The notes: generated from the letters alone by a model not told the origin. A stretch of 64,000 nt of DNA from Thecaphora thlaspeos (GCA_900291925.1 UWYS01000012.1:62001-126000), one strand, 5' to 3'. Counted from the stretch's first letter, positions 20,987-32,438 are shown. A program made the numbers and translations.

Positions 20987-23900
20987 ATGCCCACAATAGA
21001 CTTGCTCACATCCCATTCCCTCCCTCGCTCCTCCTCGAAACCTGCAGCCAACACCGGCCACCACTCCGACAATGACGACGACAACTTCGACATCACCGCC
21101 TCCCTCCTCCCTCCTGCTCAGTCATCTTCCTCCAGCACAAAAGCCGCCGCAAAGTCAAAGGCAAAGCAAAATGCCGCTCCACAACCCCACTCCCACCTCA
21201 TGCTCGACTCCATCGACGACCAGGAGCACTGCAACGACACCGCATTCATCGCCTCCGTCATGCAGGCACAGAACGTAAAGGCCGGCGCACAGATCGCAAA
21301 GAGGGCCACTGCAGGCAGGGCAAAGGCAAAGAACAAGTCCCCCAGTGGCCTCCTCTCCGACGGGGGCAGCTTTCAGAGCATGGGCCTCCACCCCTCCCTC
21401 CTCCGCTCCCTCCTCCGCGGCTTCACCACACCCACCCCCATCCAGCGACAGGCCATCCCCTCCATCCTCGCACAGCCGCCTCGCGATGTCGTCGGAATGG
21501 CCAGGACCGGTTCCGGAAAGACGCTCGCCTACCTCATCCCCCTTATACAGCGACTCAACGGCAGGCACTCCCGCTCCTTTGGCATCAAGTCCCTCATCTT
21601 CTGCCCTTCGCGTGAACTCGCCCTCCAGATCCTCAAGGTCGGCAAGGAGCTCGCCCGAGGCTGGAAGTCCGACCCCACCCAGGACGACGATCCGCGTGGC
21701 GACGCCATTCGCTGGGCCATGATCGTCGGAGGCGAGGGCATGGACGAGCAGTTCGCCCTCATGGCCAACAACCCGGACATTGTCATCGCCACGCCCGGAC
21801 GTCTGCTCCACCTCACCGTCGAGATGAACCTCGATCTCAAGGCCGTCGAGTACGTCGTATTTGACGAGGCAGACCGCCTCTTTGAGATGGGCTTCGCCGA
21901 GCAGCTCGACGAAATGCTTCTCCGCCTCCCGCCCACCCGCCAGACCCTCCTCTTCAGCGCCACCCTCCCCAAGCAGCTCGTCGAATTCGCCCGTGCCGGC
22001 CTCCAGGCCAACCCCAAGCTCGTCCGCCTCGACGCCGACAGCAAGATCAGCGCCGAGCTCCGCATGGCCTTCTTCAGCGTCAAGCCGTCCGAAAAGGAGG
22101 CCGCGCTCCTCGTGCTGCTGCGAGATGTCATCGGCGTCCCCTATGGCGAGCAGGCAGACCGCGACGAAGAGGAGGAGGCACTCGCCGCCGGAGACGGTTC
22201 CGATCACGAGCAGGGCTGGAAAAAAGGCAAGAACAACGACCGCGGCGGCTACACGAAGTTTGCCAACGGTGGAAAGAAGCGCAAGCGCCCCTCGCAGGCC
22301 GGCAACGTCCAGCTGCTGCCGCACCAGACAATCATCTTTTGCGCCACCAAACACCACGTCGAGTATCTGCTGCTCCTCTGCAACACGGCCGGCTTCGCCT
22401 GCTCGCACATCTACTCGTCGCTCGACCAGGCAACGCGTGGTATCCAGATGTCGCGCTTCCGACGCGGCCAGACGAGCCTGCTGATCGTCACCGACGTCGC
22501 GGCGCGAGGTATCGACCTGCCCGTGCTGGAGCACGTCGTCAACTACGACTTCCCGCCGCAGCCGCGCACCTTTGTCCACCGCGTTGGGCGTACCGCGCGT
22601 GCCGGCCGCAAGGGCTTCGCCTACACGCTCTGCACGAACGCCGAGCTGCCGTACCTGTGCGACTTGCAGCTCTTCCTCGCTCGGCCACTCGTCTCATCGC
22701 ACACCCAGGTCGGCGAGGGCGGCGCCGAGGCCGACCCCATCGACCTGCACGATCGCCTCACGCTCGGCACCTTGCCGCGCGACAAGCTCGACACCGAGAC
22801 AGAATACATCGCCAGTAGCCTCACCTTTACCTCGTCGTCGACCGCCGTCGACTTTCCGCAGATGAAGCAGGTTGCCGAGCGCGCCCAGGCTAAGTACGAG
22901 CGCTCCATCACAAAGGCGAGCCAGGAGAGCTACCGGCGCGCAAAGGAGATGGTCAAGGCCGGTGACGCCGCCCAGGTCAAGCGCGACGGCGGAGGTGTCC
23001 CCGAGTGGGCGCTGGCCGGCACGCCGATGGAAGAGATTGCCATCCACGACGTCGTCCTTCGCCCCAAAGCGTACGGCCTTACGCCGCTCGACGTTTCCTC
23101 GATCCCCGGCGCCGCTGCCCTCTCCAACATCGACGCCGCCACCGCGGACGGAAAGAAGGCAGTCGTCGAAAAGAAACGCGATCTGGCCAAGGAGGCGTCC
23201 GAAGCGGCGGCACGCGCCTCGCTGCTGGCCAAGGTCAACTCGTTCCGGCCGGGCGAGACGATCTTTGAGATTGGCGCGAGGGGCGACAGCACGCCACTGT
23301 CGCTGCTGATGAAGAGCCGCCGGCGGACGCTCGACGACAAGGCCAAGAAGATCGACGCAGCCGAGGCGAGGAAGCGCGAGGTGCGCACGGGCGATGAGCT
23401 GGGGAGGAAGCGCTCCACCAATGGCAAGGGCAAGCTCGCAGGGGGAGGCGAAGGGATGGACGAAGAGAGGGGCGAAGCGATCAAGCTGGAAGAGGCCGAT
23501 GACGAGGAGATTGATGCGCTGTTCACGCGCAAGTGGGGGACGGGCGAGGCCGTCGATGAAGACGAGGGATCAGAGACGGACGACGACATGGCCGCCTCGT
23601 CGCGCCCTACCAAGTCACTGCCTCGCTCCTCGTCGACCTCCAAGTCGAAGCCGACCTCGTTCCGCGACCCGGACTTCTACCTGTCGTACAACCATCCGGA
23701 CACGCAGCAGGAACGCGGCTACTCACTCAGCAACAATCCAACCGCAGCCACCTCTTTCCTGCAACAGGCGCGTAACGCGACGTACGATGTGGAGGGTGAC
23801 GACTCTCGTTTCGGTACGCAGATCCAACGACCCAACGCAACGAGGTGGGACACCAAGAAGAAGAAATTCGTCCAAGGAGACGGTGTAGGTGCGGATAACA

Positions 23901-24382
23901 AAAAGATGATAAGGACCGAGAGCGGTTTGAGGTTACTGGCAACGTTCAGGAGTGGACGATTCGAAGAGTGGAAAAAGGAAAAACGAATCGACATGCCGAA
24001 AGTCGGAGAGATGGAACGACAAGCGTCGAACAGTGGTGGATTCAACGTTGGCGCACACGGTGGAGATGAGAAGAGCCGGTACAGACACAACTCCTACACT
24101 GCACCAAAGAGACTCGATCCACTCGCTAACAATTACGCCAAGAAACTCAAGGAACGTCAACAACGTACCTCCTCAACCATGTCGGACGAACAGGGTAGGG
24201 ATGGAAAGAGTTGGAAGAAGAGAAAGGTCAGTGATGGAGCGGGAGCTAGGGATGAGATTAGGAGTGCAAAAGATATCTATAAAAAGAGAGAGGAGAAGGA
24301 AAAGAGGATGGGGAAGAATGCTAGACCCAGTAAGAGAGGTGGAGGAGCAGGGGGGAGGGGTGGACGAGGTGGTAGGAGGTGA
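20987..24382 (+). CDS. DBP10: DEAD-box ATP-dependent RNA helicase, DBP10/DDX54 type
   Basis: Nucleolar helicase for 60S ribosomal subunit assembly. Single exon, 1131 residues from ATG 20987. The frame is open further upstream to 20762, but that part is translated CT-rich leader, so the later ATG is preferred. Motifs in order: Q-motif GFTTPTPIQRQAIP, motif I ARTGSGKT (about 171), PSRELALQ, TPGRL, FDEAD (about 291), SAT, then in the second RecA fold TDVAARGIDLPV and HRVGRTARAGRKG (about 531-543). The C-terminal DBP10CT region is clear (SFRDPDFYLSYNHPDTQQ to RFGTQIQRPNATRWDTKKKK). The last 100 residues are basic and end in a GGRGGRGGRR-like tail suited to RNA binding. An acidic insertion (RDEEEEALAAGD) and a Lys-rich stretch lie between the two helicase folds. 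Length is slightly above the yeast protein. Confidence 0.95.
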   Translation: MPTIDLLTSHSLPRSSSKPAANTGHHSDNDDDNFDITASLLPPAQSSSSSTKAAAKSKAKQNAAPQPHSHLMLDSIDDQEHCNDTAFIASVMQAQNVKAGAQIAKRATAGRAKAKNKSPSGLLSDGGSFQSMGLHPSLLRSLLRGFTTPTPIQRQAIPSILAQPPRDVVGMARTGSGKTLAYLIPLIQRLNGRHSRSFGIKSLIFCPSRELALQILKVGKELARGWKSDPTQDDDPRGDAIRWAMIVGGEGMDEQFALMANNPDIVIATPGRLLHLTVEMNLDLKAVEYVVFDEADRLFEMGFAEQLDEMLLRLPPTRQTLLFSATLPKQLVEFARAGLQANPKLVRLDADSKISAELRMAFFSVKPSEKEAALLVLLRDVIGVPYGEQADRDEEEEALAAGDGSDHEQGWKKGKNNDRGGYTKFANGGKKRKRPSQAGNVQLLPHQTIIFCATKHHVEYLLLLCNTAGFACSHIYSSLDQATRGIQMSRFRRGQTSLLIVTDVAARGIDLPVLEHVVNYDFPPQPRTFVHRVGRTARAGRKGFAYTLCTNAELPYLCDLQLFLARPLVSSHTQVGEGGAEADPIDLHDRLTLGTLPRDKLDTETEYIASSLTFTSSSTAVDFPQMKQVAERAQAKYERSITKASQESYRRAKEMVKAGDAAQVKRDGGGVPEWALAGTPMEEIAIHDVVLRPKAYGLTPLDVSSIPGAAALSNIDAATADGKKAVVEKKRDLAKEASEAAARASLLAKVNSFRPGETIFEIGARGDSTPLSLLMKSRRRTLDDKAKKIDAAEARKREVRTGDELGRKRSTNGKGKLAGGGEGMDEERGEAIKLEEADDEEIDALFTRKWGTGEAVDEDEGSETDDDMAASSRPTKSLPRSSSTSKSKPTSFRDPDFYLSYNHPDTQQERGYSLSNNPTAATSFLQQARNATYDVEGDDSRFGTQIQRPNATRWDTKKKKFVQGDGVGADNKKMIRTESGLRLLATFRSGRFEEWKKEKRIDMPKVGEMERQASNSGGFNVGAHGGDEKSRYRHNSYTAPKRLDPLANNYAKKLKERQQRTSSTMSDEQGRDGKSWKKRKVSDGAGARDEIRSAKDIYKKREEKEKRMGKNARPSKRGGGAGGRGGRGGRR

Positions 24383-25179
24383 AGGTGAGAACATCGTTGT
24401 ATCGTTAAGTGATATTGTACCCGTCTCTCCAGTTGGTCCGTTGTGGACTCTGCAACGATCGAGATTTGTTCATCCGTCCATCCGTCTCTGTGTGTGTGGA
24501 TGTGTCTCCTCGCCTCACCGGGTACAGATCCATCAGGAAGAGCAGCGGCAAAGAACGAGCATGCCCAACCCAAACATCCTCATCACCACGCCATCTCCCC
24601 CACAACGACAAACAACGAAACCCTTCGATTTCTGACATCTCTCTTCGAAACAATACCGACACTCCTGAGCGCAAGTTGATAGACAATGCATAAGCATTCT
24701 TGATTCTTATGATAAGGTATACAGTTACAACGGACTCGAGGCAAGGCGCAGGCCCCGATGGGGAGGGGGTAAGACGATAGATAAGACCGTGCGGTGAAGA
24801 GTTGAGCGTGTACCTATGGCGTGGACACCTGGTGGTGATTGCTGTACCAGACTGATATGTATATTTTCGAGACAGAGACAAGACGCGACGCGCAAGGAAC
24901 AGGGGAGACGAAAGACGGAACGAGAAACAAAAAAAAAAAAAGACGCCTTCTAACACCCCTCACCAAGAGGGGAGAAGTGGAACCTGTAGATGTATTGGAA
25001 AGGGGGGATTGGGAGCGATGCATGGTCGTAAAGGCGAGAATGAGTGAGTGCAGACGGCTGTCTCAGAGATGGGAGACCGTCAAGACACAAGAGGGAGAAG
25101 TCGAGAGATGCAAGTGAACCAGAAATGGTCGAGTGCGACCGGGAAAGGGAAAAAGGGAAAGGAGAAGGGAGAGAACCGC
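24383..25179. other. Convergent intergenic region with a poly-A run
   Basis: 800 bp between the 3' ends of the DBP10 and MHYT genes. It holds an A-rich run near 24928-24942. No coding signal is seen. Both 3' untranslated regions and polyadenylation sites must lie here. Confidence 0.6.
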
Positions 25180-28100
25180 CTAGAAGTCGACGCCTAGCAA
25201 CGCCGTCCCGGCTGGGCTCTTCTCGAGGCTCTGGATCTGGCGCGCGTACCATCCGTCCGAATGGAGACGCGCCATCAGGCTGCCTTCGTCCTGCGCCGCA
25301 GAGGTGGGCGTCAGACCGTGCGAAGTCCCCGCCCGTCCTCCTGCACCGCGCTGTCTTGATGCCCGAGGACCCTGGGCCGACGCCGGACGCGACAACGCCA
25401 TCTCGCGGCGGCCGCCCGTCGGTGCCGTCGAGGGGCGAAGGTTGGACCGGAACGTGTTGACCGCCTGCGTGTAGCTTCCGAGCAGCTGCTCGTCGGCGGC
25501 GACGCCCGCCGAGGCAGCGTGGGTGTGACCCTGCCTGCTGCCAGTGCGGCTGAAAGGCGAGAGCGACGCCTCGGCCGCCGCCGCCGCTCGTCGCGCCCTA
25601 CGAGCCGCCGTTGGCGTCGTTGGCGGCATCGGGTAGCCGTAGACGTCCACCGCGTCGACGTCGCCCTGCACCTTGGCACCGCCGTGCTTCCTGCCGTCGT
25701 CGGAGCGCTCGTCGGCGTATCTGTGGCCGCTCTGCGTCGAGACGTTGGCGCTCGCCGTCTCCTCGGTGATAGTGTCGTCGGTCGGGTGGGCGAAACGCCC
25801 TTGGCTGACGACGGCCGAGCCCTGGCCCTCGCCGCCGTCGAGAATGAAGCGTCGGATGCCCAACGAGCTGCCGCCGTTCTGCTGCCCGCCGTTCGAGCTG
25901 CTGCGCGCGACCATCGAAACCGGGCTGTTGGAACTCAGGTCGCCGGCGGCGACGCCGCGCATCTCTACATCGTCCCGCTGCTGCTGCTGCTGCTGCTGCT
26001 GCATCTGTGGCGACCTAGCCGATCCGAAGCTGGTGCGGCGGTCGCGCTGATCGGCGGGTAGGTGGGGCGAACGCTCGTATAGCGACGGCTCGTACGCTTC
26101 ATCCCTCGATTTCCGCTGCGCCGGATCGTTGCTGAGCCTCGAGGCCCAACGCCTCACGGTCGGCAGGGCGTAGTTGTGCCTCGAGTCGGGGCTGCCGTAG
26201 CTATCCTTGACAAGGTCCTTTTCGTCGCTTGACTTGGAGCTCGAGTCGAGGCGATCGTCGCTGCCGTTGTAGGCGGCGTAGCGGCCGTTGGAGATCGAGT
26301 TCTTGTGGTGAAGGTGGGCTTCGATGCCCTTCTCGGCTTCGCTCTGGAGCGACGAAGGGTAGCGGCGGCGCATCTCAACCACGACCTCATGCTCAAAGTC
26401 ATCGGCCTGCCTGCCGCGCAGAAGCATCATCTGGCTCTTGGAGAAGAGTGTGTAGGGGATGAAGACGAAGGGAGTCGCGCCGTTGGCCTTGTCGGTGGGG
26501 ACGATGTCGGTGGGACCGTGGTCGCCCTCGGAGGGCGAGTAGCTGGCCGCCATTGAGCGCGCTTCGGGAAGCACGGCTTGGACCAGGATCATCTCCGCCG
26601 GCGCCGTCATGTCGTCAAGGCTCGAGGGGACCTCGAGCACCTCGGCGCTGATGCGGGCCGTCTGGCAGACCTTGGGGTAGAAGCGGACCGAGTTGTGCAG
26701 CGCGTCGAGCGCGATGAAGAGGGCCGTCTGGAACTGGATCATCAGCTGAAGCGCGTCCTGCTCCTGCTCCGACTCGGCATCGCGGACGACGTGGAGCGAC
26801 GACATCGACTGGAGATACTTGCGGCGCTCACCGGAGCGGATCGATTCTCGCTCGCAGATCTTCATCGCGTCCTCCATCGTGGCCTGGTCGAGCGAGCTGA
26901 GGAACGTCTTCATCTCGGGCGTGATGTACTCAACGTCTGGGAGACGGTAGGCGGGGATCTGGTGGCGGGCAAAGTTGTAGACAAGGACGTCGAGGCCGCC
27001 CTCCTTGCTGGTCGAAGCGCGGACACCAAAGAGGCCGGCGTATACGCCGCCCGGCTGGACGACAGGGCGCGTGCCGCGCTTCGAGTAGACCTTGAGCGAC
27101 TCGAGCAGCGGCTCCATCTCGTCCTTCTTGACGGCGACACGGTCGGCCAGCACGCCGGCAAGGAAGCGCGTCTCAGTCATCCGGTAGCCGCGCTGGCGGA
27201 ACCGCTCGGTGCTAGCCTCGGATGCGCCGGGCAGCTCGCGGACGAGGAAGAGCATTGCGCCCTCCTCCTGCGAGTCGCCATCGCCAAAGATGCTAGGCAC
27301 CGGGCCGTTGATCGAGCTCTCATCGTCGGCAAAGTGCTTGGACGGGGTGAACTTGTCGGTCAGCTGCGCCTGTTCGTCGGTTCGCCGCGTTCCTGTGGGG
27401 AGGACGTGGTCGTAGAGGACGCCGATCTCCTCGAAAGGGATGGCGAGCTCTTCGGCCAGCTGGTTGGCGGCATAGATGAAGCGGTCGCGGAAGTCGGCCA
27501 ACGACTGCGGGCCCTTGCGTCGCTCCTCGGCCAGGTCGAGGCTGCGCCGTCCCGTCGCGATGATCTTCTTGCCGCGCCGCTTCCACTCGGCCTCGCGACG
27601 CTCGTTGTGCTCGGCCTCGGCGATGAAGCGAGCCGAGATGGCCTTGAGCCAGGGCGTGATCATGTGCCAGTCCCACGAGAGCGAGTAGAGCCACTGGAAC
27701 GTCGGCTGGCGGTTGACGAGTGCCTCGAGGATGTCACGCGTGTTGACGTCAGTCTCGATGATCATCAGCGGCATGGTACCGTCGGACTTGACGAGCAGGC
27801 GGCCCTGCTTGTCAAAGGTGGCCGAGCAGACGACGACCTTCTTGGCGCGGCTGCGCGCGTTCTTGATGACGAGCAGGTCCGAGACGCCGATGAAGACCGA
27901 GAAGATAACGATGACGGCGCACATGCAGGCAATTGCGATGACAAGGGTGTTGTTGCGCTTTTTGCTGCCAATGAATTGGAGCTGCGATTCGACGCCGTCG
28001 GCCTTGACCTTGTAGCTGGTGCCCCAGACGCCGATGTAATGCATACCCGAAACGCCGGCGGCGAGGATGAGCGAGCAAAGCAGCCGTTTCCACCAGCTGT

Positions 28101-28725
28101 CCTCCCACTGGGCGCGGAACTTGAAGAAGGCCACCAGCGCGACGGTTGCGGCGATGCAGGCGACGACGATCGAAATGACGACGAGAGCGGGCGAGTAAAT
28201 GACGGTGAAGTTGGTCTTGAGCGAGGCCGAGTAGTGCATCAGCGCGACGATCAGTCCGACGAGGATCCCGCTGACCGCGGTGCGAATGATGCTAAACGAG
28301 ACCTGCGAGTCGACGATGAAGAAGGCCGCCAACAACGCCACCAGCGGGACAAAGAGGCTGAGCACGGTGAATCCCGGGTTGACCTTGACGTACCACGTCA
28401 CGCCCGCAATCGGCCGCAGCAACATGTGCATGCCGATAAAGTGCATGCCCCAGATGCCGACACTGGCCATGGTGGTGGCGGCGAGCGAGAGGAGCGCCAT
28501 GTTCTTGGGACCCTTGTTGCCGGTCCGCTTGCCCAGCACGAGCAGCGTGGCGTAAGAGCCGAGCGTCGCGACAGCGACCGACGCGACGACAATGCCCGGG
28601 TTGAAGCGCTGCGGGATGCGATGTATCGTGTAGTAGTCGGCTACCGCAGTCATGTTTTGGGTCGAGTACTGGGCGGGCAGGACGGGCTCCGAGTAGAGCC
28701 CCCTCGCCATCAGAGTGGCAGACAT
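25180..28725 (-). CDS. MHYT-domain integral membrane signalling protein
   Basis: Single exon, 1181 residues. Residues 45-285 form seven hydrophobic helices with the diagnostic MHYT repeats: GIWGMHFIGMHM (91-101), ALMHYSASL (161-169) and VSGMHYIGVWG (225-235). In bacteria the conserved Met and His residues are proposed to bind metal and sense a small ligand; the fungal role is unknown. After the last helix comes a long cytosolic part. About 300-800 looks folded (for example the WLYSLSWDWHMITPWLKAIS block). From about 800 it is disordered, with a polyglutamine run encoded by CTG repeats at about 25979-26001. The C-terminus KSPAGTALLGVDF looks conserved rather than random. No kinase, GGDEF or EAL output domain is seen. 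A TATA-like element lies upstream on this strand. Confidence 0.9.
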   Translation of the reverse strand: MSATLMARGLYSEPVLPAQYSTQNMTAVADYYTIHRIPQRFNPGIVVASVAVATLGSYATLLVLGKRTGNKGPKNMALLSLAATTMASVGIWGMHFIGMHMLLRPIAGVTWYVKVNPGFTVLSLFVPLVALLAAFFIVDSQVSFSIIRTAVSGILVGLIVALMHYSASLKTNFTVIYSPALVVISIVVACIAATVALVAFFKFRAQWEDSWWKRLLCSLILAAGVSGMHYIGVWGTSYKVKADGVESQLQFIGSKKRNNTLVIAIACMCAVIVIFSVFIGVSDLLVIKNARSRAKKVVVCSATFDKQGRLLVKSDGTMPLMIIETDVNTRDILEALVNRQPTFQWLYSLSWDWHMITPWLKAISARFIAEAEHNERREAEWKRRGKKIIATGRRSLDLAEERRKGPQSLADFRDRFIYAANQLAEELAIPFEEIGVLYDHVLPTGTRRTDEQAQLTDKFTPSKHFADDESSINGPVPSIFGDGDSQEEGAMLFLVRELPGASEASTERFRQRGYRMTETRFLAGVLADRVAVKKDEMEPLLESLKVYSKRGTRPVVQPGGVYAGLFGVRASTSKEGGLDVLVYNFARHQIPAYRLPDVEYITPEMKTFLSSLDQATMEDAMKICERESIRSGERRKYLQSMSSLHVVRDAESEQEQDALQLMIQFQTALFIALDALHNSVRFYPKVCQTARISAEVLEVPSSLDDMTAPAEMILVQAVLPEARSMAASYSPSEGDHGPTDIVPTDKANGATPFVFIPYTLFSKSQMMLLRGRQADDFEHEVVVEMRRRYPSSLQSEAEKGIEAHLHHKNSISNGRYAAYNGSDDRLDSSSKSSDEKDLVKDSYGSPDSRHNYALPTVRRWASRLSNDPAQRKSRDEAYEPSLYERSPHLPADQRDRRTSFGSARSPQMQQQQQQQQRDDVEMRGVAAGDLSSNSPVSMVARSSSNGGQQNGGSSLGIRRFILDGGEGQGSAVVSQGRFAHPTDDTITEETASANVSTQSGHRYADERSDDGRKHGGAKVQGDVDAVDVYGYPMPPTTPTAARRARRAAAAAEASLSPFSRTGSRQGHTHAASAGVAADEQLLGSYTQAVNTFRSNLRPSTAPTGGRREMALSRPASAQGPRASRQRGAGGRAGTSHGLTPTSAAQDEGSLMARLHSDGWYARQIQSLEKSPAGTALLGVDF
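25979..26001 (-). repeat. CAG tract encoding polyglutamine in the MHYT gene
   Basis: About eight CTG units on the plus strand, read as CAG (Gln) in the gene, lie in its disordered tail. Confidence 0.8.
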
Positions 28726-29300
28726 TGTGGCGATCCTGTACGTTTTCGTCGATGTCGCTGTCGTTGGGCGCGGGAAAGCGGCCAGGTCGGTCGAGGCCGA
28801 GGCGGTGCTACCGAATCAAGGACGGCAACGAGGTGAACAGCTCGATCGTCGATGTCGGACCGTTGCGATCGAAGAGCGGCCAAAAGTCGAATCGCGGGGC
28901 GGGATGTTGCAGCAGGAAGCCGGCGCAACCTTTCTCTCTGCCGTTGTCGAGTCGAAACAGATCGATCTTCCGGGCGGTCTTGTCGATTGCCTAGCCGCAA
29001 ATGGCAGTGCCTATCACTGTGGCGACTGATTCCGCTTTGGGGCGCGAAGAGAGCGCTAGGGAGTGGGAAGATGAGCGAGAGGACGATGGCGGTGGCAGCG
29101 TCTGGACGGGCGAGGGTGTGGCTGCGCGCGCGAAAGGTGAGGGCGGAGGTCGACGTCGGAAGTGGCGGCGGATGGTGAAGAGGCGCGAGCGTGGATGGGA
29201 GAAGGGCGCCGGGCGGAAGAAGGAAAAGGTGACGCTGCAGCGGGACGGGGGAGGAGGAAAGGGAGTGGAAGCGTGGTTACGACGTCGGTGGGACCAAGGC

Positions 29301-29310
29301 TTATATATAT
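29301..29310 (-). promoter_or_regulatory. TATA-like element upstream of the MHYT gene
   Basis: ATATATATAA on the minus strand, followed downstream by GCC-rich DNA. It is about 575 bp before the MHYT start codon, so it would imply a long leader. It is the clearest TATA-like sequence in an otherwise GC-rich promoter. Confidence 0.4.
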
Positions 29311-32144
29311 CAGGGCTCCGCTTGGGGGGAAACGGGGCGGGACAGCGAGGTACGATGGCGCGGCAGAAAGTTGGGGTCAGGGGTTGTCCCAGCAACGGTT
29401 CGGCTGTGCGTTCGTGGGTCGAGTCGAGATGACAACGACGAGGAAAGGCTTGCAGGAGTGTCGGTAGACCACGGCTGTTTGTCTGCGATCTAGTCTTGAT
29501 GTACTGTAGCAAGGGCGAAGGAGGAGGTTAGTAAGCTGAGCCGTCGAGTTTCACGGACGGCCGGACGGACGTGCGGACAAACGAGCGGGCGATCGAACGA
29601 ACGACGAACGACCAAACCTGGCGGCGGCGGCGGCGATGGCGTTGGCGCATGACTCTGGGCCAAGCTGACGCGGCAGTGTTGGAGAGTTGCAGGAATACAT
29701 ATGAAAGGCGACGCCTGGCCCAGCAAAGCCTGGGAGTTCATGCGTCCGCCGGCGCCGCAGCCATACAGCCTGAGCGCCTGAGCCAAGTCCAGTGTCATTG
29801 ACTGTAGGTCAACTTACAGAGAGTATCGCGATGGAGCTGGATCGCGAATTGAGAGCAGCCCGTTCACCTTCGTGGAATGCCGTGTACCTGACGGACGATG
29901 GCAGGTCGAAGCGGGGAGGGGCGGTACTTCGTGGACAGGAGCAGAGCGGGGATAGATGGTGGTGATATTGATCGCAGGGCGGCGCAAGGGGGTGCGAGGG
30001 AAACAAGGCAGGCGCGGCGGAGAGGTAGAGAGTGGGGGCGACGTCCGATGGCCAGAGGGACGGAGGGAGAAAAAGACGACTCTAAGGGGATCAAAGGCGA
30101 TGAAGGCGGTGGGCGGGGGACTCTCACGCTTGTATGGAAGGGGTAGCGGAGTCTGGTCCGAGAGGTAGAGGAGTAGGCTTCCCCCCCCTGATCCAGCGGC
30201 CACAGCAAGCAAGCGTGGCCACAAAAGGAGGCCGCATGAGGCAACAAGGAAAGGACCAGAAGCAAACCACCAGAAAGAGAGATGCACATGCGGCAGAGGG
30301 AAAGAGAAAGCTAGGCGCGGACAAGCCTGCACTACAATGAAATTTGATGCGACCCGGGCCGATCCGAAGCCTCCCTTCGACCTGATCAAGTACACCACCT
30401 AGTTAGGTACTCTTTTTCTTGAACAGGCCTGCAGGCGTATCATCAAGTAGGTTGTTGCAGATGCAGGGTGGTTGCCAGGACTTTCGCCCTCTCTCGGCGA
30501 GCACCCCTCCGACCGTTGTCAGCGTCCGCTCCTCCCCTCCCTCTAGTGGCCTTGGCCGGCCCATCTTTTCGGATGCCCGGTCCTGGCCAACAACCGTACA
30601 CTTTATAAGTACCTAGCAACGGGTACACGCGCACAGTGGGATGCTGCTGCTGGCTGTCAGCTGCAGCTGAAGCACCTACACTGGACATGCCCCACGGTAT
30701 ATCCATGAAGCTCGGGCGGGGAAAGCCAAGGCACAATATGGGAAGCTCAGCCGAAATCAAGAAGGGTCGACCGAAGTAAACCTGGAAGCCGCAGCCCTGT
30801 CTGCCTGCTCGTACAGTATTGGACTCAGTTGTACCGCATGTCATCTCCTCCCCCTCTTCAGCCCTCGGAACGGCCTGCTTTTCGGACGAGCTGAAGTGGA
30901 AGCAAGCCAGCAAGCAGATGCCTCCCGGTACGGGCGACAAAGCCGCCAAGTTGGCCGATCTCGCCGCCTTTCTGTCGCTTCCCGTAGGGGTATCGACGTC
31001 TATACAGTATGATATAAGCTGGCTCTTCAATGAAACCAGAAGAAAAAACTATTGTGATTGCAACAGTCGGCGCCGTTTTGTCCTGCTTCGTTTGGGCGAA
31101 CAAGGCCGCATGCAAGCAAGGAACCAGCTAGGCTACCGTCGTGGCAAGGCGACGCACGAAGCAGCACGCGCGGCACGGTACGCGTTGGAGGCTCAGCCCA
31201 CCGCTCTGCTCCCCACCAGTCTGTACACTCTCTTACAGTACAGGGCTAGTACAGTGCAGATACGACACGGTAGCCACCTCCCACTCGGATGCTGATCCGA
31301 ATGACCCGACACAAGTCGGGTGGAGCAGGCGAAAAGCATCGCAGGAGACAGACGATATGTGTACCTTCCGACAGAGATACTCTGTTTGCAAGGCTCGACA
31401 CGGATTGCAACACGACCATGATCATGGTGCATGTTGGAGGGTCCAAGCAAGACGGAAGCCGAAGGAAGAAGGAGGTACGCTTTCCGTGTCCCGACGGATC
31501 TGGCTGAACGCCACCAGCGGATCCATCTCTCGAGACACCCGTCCAGCGGCACGGCGGTTACGCAAAGCAAGGCAGAGGCCAAATCCACGCAAGGAAAAGG
31601 CTGCGAAGGTACATCTTGGCGCCCGAATGCGGTGCTGTCGAGAAGCCGATCCGGTTGCGACGACCTCTCTTCTCTTGGCGATCGGCCGCATCGAATCTGA
31701 GCCCGATGGAATCGGGCGGATCGGGCTGCGGTGAGTCGCCGACTCGCCGTGGGAGCTGCTACCACCAGGCCTAGACGCAAGGCATGCTTGTGGGATTGCT
31801 GGGGACCGTCTAATGTACAAATAGACGCTCCTGGGCACCATCGTCGAGCTGGAACCAATCATCCTTGACATCTATCTTCTACATCTTCCTCCCTTCAACC
31901 GATTCCGCCTCCGCCGCGGATCTGACGCACGTACAGTACGCACACAATATTTTGCAGCTTTAAACCGGCAGTTGCATGATGGATGTACCGTGTGGGAGTC
32001 CATCCCCATTCACCGGTCAGGACAACCAAGCACGCTAGCTGATCATTGTCTGGCCTGACATTGAAGAGTTGTTTGGCTTGGCTTGGCTTAGCTAAGCTTT
32101 GTTTGCTTGCTTGTTCTTGCAATGGGCATTCAGCAATGTGGTTG

Positions 32145-32167
32145 TATGTACAGTACTGTACTGTAAA
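32145..32167. promoter_or_regulatory. Overlapping GTAC palindromes
   Basis: TGTATGTACAGTACTGTACTG contains nested inverted repeats around TGTACAGTAC and AGTACTGTAC. It is one of the two densest clusters of the recurring spacer element. Function is unknown. Confidence 0.3.
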
Positions 32168-32403
32168 GCTCCAGGATGCCGTATGTACCGTCTCAAAAGT
32201 GCGCAGGAAGCAGGTGAGGTAAGGAGGTAGAGAGGAGAGAGAAGAACGGCCGGAGCAGGCAAGACCATCCATAATAACCCCTTCTTGGCTGCGCCTGTGC
32301 CTGGTATTTTCGAGAAGGGTTTTAGGCGAGACCCGTGAGCTGGTTTTCTCTCACACCATGTGTCAGCTGTCGCAAGTGCTTGCGCCCAACCGCCGCCCAG
32401 AAC

Positions 32404-32438
32404 CCAAAAATATAGAAATATATATAAAATATAAAATA
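32404..32438. repeat. AT-rich patch in block B
   Basis: Thirty-five bases almost entirely A and T, with ATATATATAAAATATAAAAT in the middle, inside strongly GC-rich DNA. It could be a DNA-unwinding or TATA element, but no gene starts nearby. Confidence 0.5.

Noticed and set aside
21155..22579. 474-residue minus-strand open frame
   Set aside because: Antisense shadow of the DBP10 helicase domain.
26578..28836. 752-residue plus-strand open frame
   Set aside because: Exact antisense shadow of the MHYT gene; composition (Arg, Asp, His, Val) is typical of reverse-complement translation.
30390..30420. TTAGG-like sequence as telomeric or telomerase RNA template
   Set aside because: Only one partial copy; no template-length repeat was found anywhere in the window.
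31141..31858. Overlapping frames of 197 and 221 residues on opposite strands in block B
   Set aside because: Mutually overlapping, motif-free, with no leader or splice context; best explained as chance.
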